From Hyphomonadaceae bacterium (GTDB taxonomy: Bacteria; Pseudomonadota; Alphaproteobacteria; Caulobacterales; Maricaulaceae): DNA of 64,000 nt. The stretch is taken from contig JABDMW010000038.1 in NCBI GenBank assembly GCA_013001295.1, positions 1-64,000 on the forward strand. Direction: 5' to 3'. The translations under genes were made by a program, and so were the position numbers. This document shows positions 58,430 through 64,000 of this stretch, piece by piece. Every line of letters begins with the position of its first letter. Position 1 is the stretch's first letter. The notes below the pieces were generated by a model. It was not told the origin of the DNA, made no database searches, and saw only the letters and a list, made by a program, of their open reading frames with translations.

Positions 58430-58793
58430 AGCGATTTCCTAATTATGAAAAAATGCACTATTTGACTATCGATGAGGTTACAAACCAGTTCGGTTTATAT
58501 TAGATATTAGTGAATATCGCTCGCTTTAGTGGCGAGCGTTGAGCCTGTAAAACTATTATAAGTAGTGGCGACAGTTTCAAACATTCAATTTCATTTCAAA
58601 ATAAACTTCGGCAATAAGTTTGAAATATGCCGTATTGGCTCCGTTTTCGGCAAAATATCATTTATTCCACGGCAGCAACATTTGTTTTTCAAAATCAACT
58701 TTATATCAATACATGTGAAATAATAAATCACACGGTAAAGTATATAATAGAATGAAATAAGCATCAAGATCGCTAAACAAGGGGTGGGAGAAA
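58430..58793. other. AT-rich 364-bp gap between XRE 2 and sthA
   Basis: No coding frame is convincing. The one clear element is a hairpin CGCTCGC (58518-58524) with GCGAGCG (58532-58538), 7-bp stem and 7-nt loop, without a T-run. The rest is AT-rich and presumably holds the divergent promoters of the XRE gene and sthA. No CtrA box or operator of the catabolic island was seen. Confidence 0.6.
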
Positions 58794-60263
58794 ATGAAAA
58801 ACAAATACGATTTTATTGTTATAGGTGGAGGTCCAGCTGGGCGGCGTGGTGCAATCCAGGCAGCAAAGGCCGGGAAGTCCGTATTGATTGTAGACAAAGG
58901 TATTAGAATTGGGGGTGTATGTGTACATACGGGTACGCTGCCGAGCAAAACATTACGTGAAACGATTCTAAATCTCTCAGGATTGCGGGAACGCGGATTT
59001 TACGGGCGTTCCTACAAAGTGAAATCAGATATTACAGCCCATGATCTACAAATGCGTTTGCGTCAGACTATTCAAAAAGAAGTCGAGATACTGGAAAATC
59101 AGTTTTACAGAAATAACGTTACCTTGGTGAAGGGTGTTGCTAAATTTGTTGGAAAAAAAGAGATCAGTATTACAACTGTTGAAGGGGAAATCCATCGGGT
59201 TGTGTTTGACAAAATATTACTCAGCGTCGGCACAAAACCTTTCCGCCCGGACTATATTCCATTCGATGGACAAAGAATATTGGACAGCGATGAGATTCTG
59301 GATATTCGTGAATTGCCCCGGTCCCTTACGGTTATTGGTGCCGGCGTTATCGGCCTCGAATATGCGACCATTTTTACGGTCCTTGACATTCCAGTGACCA
59401 TTATTGAGCCGCGGAAAACCATCCTTGATTTTCTGGATAGAGAGATTGTTGAAGAGTTTATTTCAGACTTGAGGCGTAAGGGTGTCGAGATTTGCTTAAG
59501 CACCAAAGCCGAAGAAATTAGCAGCGACAGCAGCGGGTGTACAATTAAACTGGATAATGGACGGGTGATCCGTAACGATATGGTTTTGTTCGCTGCGGGA
59601 CGTATGGGATCGACAAATTCGCTTGGATTGGTGAGTTGCGGAATTGACGTCGATCATCGAGGACGAATAGAAGTCAATCGCAATACATTCGAGACGAAAG
59701 TGTCTGATATTTATGCTGCGGGTGATGTTATCGGTTTTCCGAGTCTTGCTTCTACCTCAATGGAACAGGGGCGAATTGCCGCCTGCCATGCTTTGGACAT
59801 TCCAATGGCCTCTCCGCCTGACTATTTTCCCTATGGAATTTATTCCGTTCCCGAAATCGCAACGATCGGATTGACGGAAAAAGAACTGAAAGAAAAAAAA
59901 ATACCGTATCAATGCGGGGTCGCCAGATTGCGAGAAACCTCGCGAGGTCAAATTATGGGCATCGATAACGGCATGATGAAAATGATATTCTCCATGAAAA
60001 CCCGGCAGCTTCTAGGCGTTCACATTATGGGCGAGGGGGCGACGGAACTTATACACACCGGGCAAGCTGTCCTAAATCTCAATGGTAAGTTGGATTATTT
60101 TATCAATAACATTTTCAATTATCCGACACTGACAGAGGCTTACAAAGTAGCGGCGCTCGATGCCTGGAACAAAATGCGACATAACGATCACGAAAATGAC
60201 ACAACCAAACAGGACGAGATCGATATTTGCGAGGGTCCGCACAATTATATGAAATCTGCTTAA
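58794..60263 (+). CDS. sthA: Soluble (Si-specific) pyridine nucleotide transhydrogenase
   Basis: 489 residues of the flavoprotein disulfide-reductase fold. The FAD motif is IVIGGGPAGRRGAIQAAKAG. The region that holds the redox CxxxxC in lipoamide dehydrogenase reads GGVCVHTGTLPSKTLRE with only one Cys, the mark of SthA. The NAD(P) motif is VIGAGVIGLEYA near residue 182, and AAGDVIGFPSLASTSMEQGR closes the FAD site. It interconverts NADPH and NADH. GGGAGAAA precedes the ATG. gdhA follows after 18 bp, so NADPH balance is linked to ammonium assimilation or glutamate breakdown. Confidence 0.9.
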   Translation: MKNKYDFIVIGGGPAGRRGAIQAAKAGKSVLIVDKGIRIGGVCVHTGTLPSKTLRETILNLSGLRERGFYGRSYKVKSDITAHDLQMRLRQTIQKEVEILENQFYRNNVTLVKGVAKFVGKKEISITTVEGEIHRVVFDKILLSVGTKPFRPDYIPFDGQRILDSDEILDIRELPRSLTVIGAGVIGLEYATIFTVLDIPVTIIEPRKTILDFLDREIVEEFISDLRRKGVEICLSTKAEEISSDSSGCTIKLDNGRVIRNDMVLFAAGRMGSTNSLGLVSCGIDVDHRGRIEVNRNTFETKVSDIYAAGDVIGFPSLASTSMEQGRIAACHALDIPMASPPDYFPYGIYSVPEIATIGLTEKELKEKKIPYQCGVARLRETSRGQIMGIDNGMMKMIFSMKTRQLLGVHIMGEGATELIHTGQAVLNLNGKLDYFINNIFNYPTLTEAYKVAALDAWNKMRHNDHENDTTKQDEIDICEGPHNYMKSA

Positions 60264-60281
60264 AATCTGGAGATCGCAACG

Positions 60282-61634
60282 ATGAGTATGATTAAAGACA
60301 TTGAATTGGATCATTTTATGAACGGCGTCATTCGACGCAATCCGGGAGAGACGGAATTTCACCAAGCCGTACAAGAAGTCGCAGTCGATATTATTCCGCA
60401 TATTCGACACAATGAAACTGTGAAGAAAATGCGTATTCTCGAGCGTATGACTGAACCGGATCGTATCGTTTCATTTCGCGTGATTTGGGAGGACGACAAA
60501 GGAAATATTCGCGTTAACCGTGGGTATCGGGTTCAACAAAACAATGCCATTGGTCCTTATAAAGGCGGCATTCGTTTTCACCCGACTGTGACACAAAGCG
60601 TCCTCAAATTCCTCGCGTTCGAACAGGTCTTTAAAAATAGCTTAACCGGATTGCCTTTGGGTGGCGGCAAAGGCGGGTCCGATTTTAATCCAAAGGGAAA
60701 ATCCGATCGGGAAATCATGAGATTTTGTCAAGCTTTCATGACAGAGCTTTCAAAATATATTGGACCCAATACTGACGTTCCCGCCGGCGATATCGGTGTT
60801 GGCGGGCGTGAAGTCGGATATATGTTTGGTCAGTACAAACGATTGATAGATCGTTTCGAGGGGGTATTGACAGGGAAAGGCGTTGAGTTCGGTGGGAGTA
60901 AAATCCGACCTGAAGCGACCGGTTATGGCGTTGTCTATATGATGCAAGCCATGCTGAAACAAAAAAGCCAAGAGATGGCGGGCAAAGTATGTGCCGTCTC
61001 CGGTTCAGGAAATGTTGCTCAATACTGTGTGGAAAAATTGCTCGAGCTCGGCGCGAAAGTGGTTTCCATGTCTGATTCAGGCGGTACAATTTATAAGGAA
61101 ACGGGCATTTCAAAAGATGACCTTTTGTGGATCATGAACCTTAAGAATGTGCGTGGAGGTCGTATCTCAGAAGCGGAAGCCGGGATTGGTGCCGAATATC
61201 TCGAAGGAAAACGTCCTTGGCAAATTGAGTGCGAGCTCGCATTTCCATGCGCAACACAAAATGAAATCGAAGCTGACGATGCAAAATCACTCATCAAAAA
61301 AGGCTGCAAGGCTATTTCAGAAGGAGCCAATATGCCAAGCACGCCTGCTGCAATCGAAATTTTTCGCGAGGGTAAAATTGTGCACGCCCCGTCCAAGGCC
61401 GCAAACGCAGGCGGCGTCGCAGTTTCCGGTTTAGAGATGAGTCAAAACAGTTTGCGCATGAGTTGGTCGCGTGAAGATGTCGACAATCACCTGCGCAATA
61501 TAATGGCAGATATCCATGACCAATGCGTCGCGAACGGGACAAATTCTAATGGTGATGTCGATTATTTTAAAGGCGCAAATATTGCCGGGTTTGAAAAAGT
61601 CTCTAGAGCAATGCTTGCCTATGGCGCAATTTAA
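60282..61634 (+). CDS. gdhA: NADP-dependent glutamate dehydrogenase
   Basis: 450 residues, normal for the hexameric bacterial/fungal type. Signatures are KGGIRFHPTV (near 108), PLGGGKGGSDFNPKGKSDRE (near 126) with the catalytic Lys, PAGDIGVGGREVGYMFGQYK, the dinucleotide fold VSGSGNVAQYCVEKLLELGA, and the NADP-type VSMSDSGG. It reductively aminates 2-oxoglutarate. A GGAGATCG site lies before the ATG. It forms an operon with sthA. Confidence 0.95.
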   Translation: MSMIKDIELDHFMNGVIRRNPGETEFHQAVQEVAVDIIPHIRHNETVKKMRILERMTEPDRIVSFRVIWEDDKGNIRVNRGYRVQQNNAIGPYKGGIRFHPTVTQSVLKFLAFEQVFKNSLTGLPLGGGKGGSDFNPKGKSDREIMRFCQAFMTELSKYIGPNTDVPAGDIGVGGREVGYMFGQYKRLIDRFEGVLTGKGVEFGGSKIRPEATGYGVVYMMQAMLKQKSQEMAGKVCAVSGSGNVAQYCVEKLLELGAKVVSMSDSGGTIYKETGISKDDLLWIMNLKNVRGGRISEAEAGIGAEYLEGKRPWQIECELAFPCATQNEIEADDAKSLIKKGCKAISEGANMPSTPAAIEIFREGKIVHAPSKAANAGGVAVSGLEMSQNSLRMSWSREDVDNHLRNIMADIHDQCVANGTNSNGDVDYFKGANIAGFEKVSRAMLAYGAI

Positions 61635-61889
61635 ACGGCAAACCTATGCATGAAAACATTCAACAAAAATGGCGGTCAGCTGTTGGAATATTGATAGCTG
61701 GATCGATGGGTTTCGTACACTTTTGCGCTTTACTTTGGTGCCGCGTAATTAAGACAGAAAATGCCACCACCTACGAGTGCCCGTATCAGGCGGATGAAGG
61801 CAAAGCAGGAACAAGCCGGGCGCTATCTGTCTGTCCCGTTTTTATACCTCATAAGGCCGTATAAATTTATTAATCGCTAAAGGTGAATG

Positions 61890-64000
61890 CTAACCCGCAT
61901 TTAACAATTGCGAACGGCGCTCAAGCCCGTCTTCGATACCCGCTTGTATCCAGTGTTCAAGCTTTGGTACCAAGATACTTCTCTTCACGGGCTTAAGCAT
62001 GTAGTCGTCCATATTCGCTTCCAAACAAAGTTCGCGCGTGTATTGATGTGAGTGCCCCGTGACGGCTATTATAGGCGTGTGCGGGAGTTTTCGGGCGGTC
62101 TCAAAAGATACTATTTTGTCGGTTGCTTCAATGCCGTCCATTACTGGCATTGAAATGTCCATGAGGATTGCGGCGTATCGTTTCGGATGTGCGTTGAACA
62201 TACGCACGGCCTCAGATCCATTTTTCGCGAATACAGGTGCAAATCGGGTTTCCGCCAGCATCAAGCTCATGACATTTCGGTTGAGTTCCTGATCTTCGGC
62301 CACAAGGATATCGACTTTTCCCATCTCATTAAATCGAGACGGGTTAGGGAAAGACCAACGATCATTTTCGGGACGACGGGGTACGTCAACTGATTGCGTT
62401 TTTTCGATAATTTGATTGTCTCGATTCGCTGGCTGCAATGGAAGAACAACTTTGAATTCAGACCCTTTGTTGAATACTGAATTGACATTGATCGTACCGC
62501 CCATGAGTTCAACAATTCTTTTTGTTATGCTCAGGCCCAATCCTGTACCACCATACTGCCTTGTTGTGGAATTATCGGCTTGAGAAAATTGTTCAAATAT
62601 ATTTGAAACGGTTTCTTCCTTCATACCTATTCCCGTGTCTACAATCGAGAGTGTCAATTCGGAATTTTTGTTGTCGCCCTGATTCCAATTGGCGCTTACT
62701 GTCACGCTCCCTTTTTCTGTAAACTTCAGGGCATTTCCAACAAGGTTTAAAACAACCTGGCGCAGTCTGAGATAATCACCGATAAAATACTGAGGTGTAT
62801 CTATCGGGATGACGAGCTTCAGATCGATATTTTTCTCGGCCGCAACTGTATTGAGTAAAGCAACAATGTCTGTAAGCATCATTTCAATATCGACACGAGA
62901 GGATTCTAATTCTAGTGCATCCGCCTCGATTTTGGAGAAATCTAAGATGTCGTTTATTATTTCCAGTAAAGATTGGGCAGATCGCGAGATTATTTCTACC
63001 ATTTTGAGCTCTTCAAGCCCCAAGTCTCTTCGCGCGAGCAACTCAGCCATCCCCATCACGCCGTTCATGGGCGTGCGAATTTCATGGCTCATATTGGCCA
63101 GGAACTGGGACTTGGCAATTGTAGCTGCTACCGCCTGGTTCTTGGCAATTTCCATTTCCTGCGCTTGTTTTCGAGCCTCTGTTACGTCTTCCAGAAATAT
63201 TCTAAAAACAGACCATTTTCCGTTTTCTTTTTCCGCCGTCCCTATTGCCTTGATCCACTTTCGGTTCAGTGTTTTGATTGTAATATCCAGATTCCCATTG
63301 TTTTTAGGCAAATCCTGGAACGCTTTTTTCAATTTCACTTTGGAGTGAGTATGAACGATTGCCCACAGTCCCTTTTTTAAGATTTTTTCGCGGATAGATT
63401 TCGGAACGGACTCGAGAATTGAATCGCTGACATCGTATTTTTTCGTCTTAAAGTCATAATTGCAATATCCGGCATTGCCCAAATACATCGCTTTTTGCAA
63501 CATACGGTTTTTGTGGAACAGCTTGCTGACATCGTAATTCAAGCAAATTTTTTGGCCATCTGGTAATTTCTTGACGACTACTTTTTGAATGCTGCCATTT
63601 GGATATTGGATGAGTGGTAGAGTGTGCTCAGATTGTTCAGGATTGTTGTGTGAGGATAAAGCGTGTTTTGGATTGTAAATTTCCAACTGTTCCAATGGTG
63701 TACCGAATCCATCATTGACCAATTTCATGCTTTTTTCAAAGCTGTCTCCGACGACCAAATCGTCAGGGGCAATCTGAAGTTGGTCGTAAACCAGCTTATT
63801 GATAAACTTATATCGATTGTTTTTGTCGAGAATGCTGATGCCAACATTCAAATGTGAGTCGATAATCTCGAGAATTTCTGAACCATCGCCGTCGGCTAGT
63901 CGTGTAGACGGTATACTTGTATGGCAGACGCCTTTAAGCAGATCGCAAACTTGGCTACTTTCAAGAGAGTCTTTAAAATTTGGAGTCACGCTGTCCAAAG
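61890..64000 (-). CDS. Hybrid sensor histidine kinase/response regulator (5' end outside window)
   Basis: At least 702 residues are in the window, and the frame is open to the right edge with only a TTG codon at 63998, so the true start is probably outside. The order is a PAS-like N-terminal sensor region (about 45-290, no membrane helix visible), HisKA with the phospho-His in ANMSHEIRTPMNGVMG near residue 305, an HATPase domain (NLVGNALKF, DTGIGM, GGTGLGLSI), and a C-terminal receiver with the phospho-Asp in ILMDISMPVMDG near residue 612. It resembles cytoplasmic BarA/ArcB-type hybrids and could feed a CtrA-type phosphorelay, but nothing in the sequence proves it. Confidence 0.9.
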   Translation of the reverse strand, partial: LDSVTPNFKDSLESSQVCDLLKGVCHTSIPSTRLADGDGSEILEIIDSHLNVGISILDKNNRYKFINKLVYDQLQIAPDDLVVGDSFEKSMKLVNDGFGTPLEQLEIYNPKHALSSHNNPEQSEHTLPLIQYPNGSIQKVVVKKLPDGQKICLNYDVSKLFHKNRMLQKAMYLGNAGYCNYDFKTKKYDVSDSILESVPKSIREKILKKGLWAIVHTHSKVKLKKAFQDLPKNNGNLDITIKTLNRKWIKAIGTAEKENGKWSVFRIFLEDVTEARKQAQEMEIAKNQAVAATIAKSQFLANMSHEIRTPMNGVMGMAELLARRDLGLEELKMVEIISRSAQSLLEIINDILDFSKIEADALELESSRVDIEMMLTDIVALLNTVAAEKNIDLKLVIPIDTPQYFIGDYLRLRQVVLNLVGNALKFTEKGSVTVSANWNQGDNKNSELTLSIVDTGIGMKEETVSNIFEQFSQADNSTTRQYGGTGLGLSITKRIVELMGGTINVNSVFNKGSEFKVVLPLQPANRDNQIIEKTQSVDVPRRPENDRWSFPNPSRFNEMGKVDILVAEDQELNRNVMSLMLAETRFAPVFAKNGSEAVRMFNAHPKRYAAILMDISMPVMDGIEATDKIVSFETARKLPHTPIIAVTGHSHQYTRELCLEANMDDYMLKPVKRSILVPKLEHWIQAGIEDGLERRSQLLNAG

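Noticed and set aside
61646-61864. 72-codon open frame after gdhA with one hydrophobic stretch
   Set aside because: Weak ribosome site, no terminator logic and no recognisable family. It could be a small membrane protein but the evidence is insufficient.

Overview
The window looks like a chromosomal segment of an alphaproteobacterium, probably marine and of the CtrA-controlled, flagellated kind (Hyphomonadaceae/Maricaulales/Rhodobacterales-like; the genus cannot be told from the sequence alone). The reasons are the FlaF/FlbT flagellin-control pair, a MotE-like protein, a DUF6468-type membrane protein and a DUF1217-type protein among the flagellar genes, a strongly divergent FliM, and several TTAA-N7-TTAA(C) CtrA-type boxes in intergenic DNA. 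No tRNA, rRNA, CRISPR or intact mobile element was seen.

Region 1 (about 1-18,450) is a compact catabolic island of 17 genes: a flavin monooxygenase, a two-gene Rieske-type oxygenase, two VOC proteins, an SDR, an MFS carrier, a CMD-family protein, two FAH-family hydrolases/lyases, a DUF35 plus thiolase-like pair, a fused indolepyruvate-type ferredoxin oxidoreductase with an Lrp regulator, a cytochrome P450 and an enoyl-CoA hydratase. The order suggests uptake, oxygenation of a ring or terpenoid-like acid, ring opening, and CoA-dependent chain shortening. The substrate is unknown. Two observations stand out. First, the oxygenase is split: one subunit keeps the Rieske cluster ligands but has lost the usual mononuclear-iron motif, and its co-translated partner keeps the iron motif but has no Rieske ligands. 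Second, nearly every promoter region in the island carries a spaced inverted repeat, TTTATTARAC-N15-GTYTAATAAA, seven sites with identical 15-nt spacing. This suggests a dedicated regulon whose regulator is not evident.

Region 2 (18,450-24,540) holds a TTCCCTG-rich repeat element, three genes of unknown role (one a membrane protein with an N-terminal module known from alphaproteobacterial cyclase/TPR proteins), three LuxR-type regulators without a luxI, and an orphan intrinsic terminator downstream of a CtrA-type box.

Region 3 (24,540-56,900) is a nearly complete flagellar locus: MS/C-ring, export apparatus, rod, rings, hook, hook-filament junction, one flagellin, stator, and the FlaF/FlbT/FlgN-type helpers. 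No fliD cap gene and no fliA/flgM pair lie in the window. Unusual points are the order fliF-fliH-fliN-fliP-fliG, a FliM-like protein far from the other C-ring genes, two FliL-family proteins, a 106-residue FlgD and a 610-residue exported protein between motA and flgF.

Region 4 (56,900-64,000) has a small unknown gene, two convergent XRE regulator paralogues with a likely structured small RNA between them, soluble transhydrogenase (sthA), NADP-type glutamate dehydrogenase (gdhA), and a hybrid histidine kinase that runs off the right edge. All positions were read by eye, and no database search was possible.
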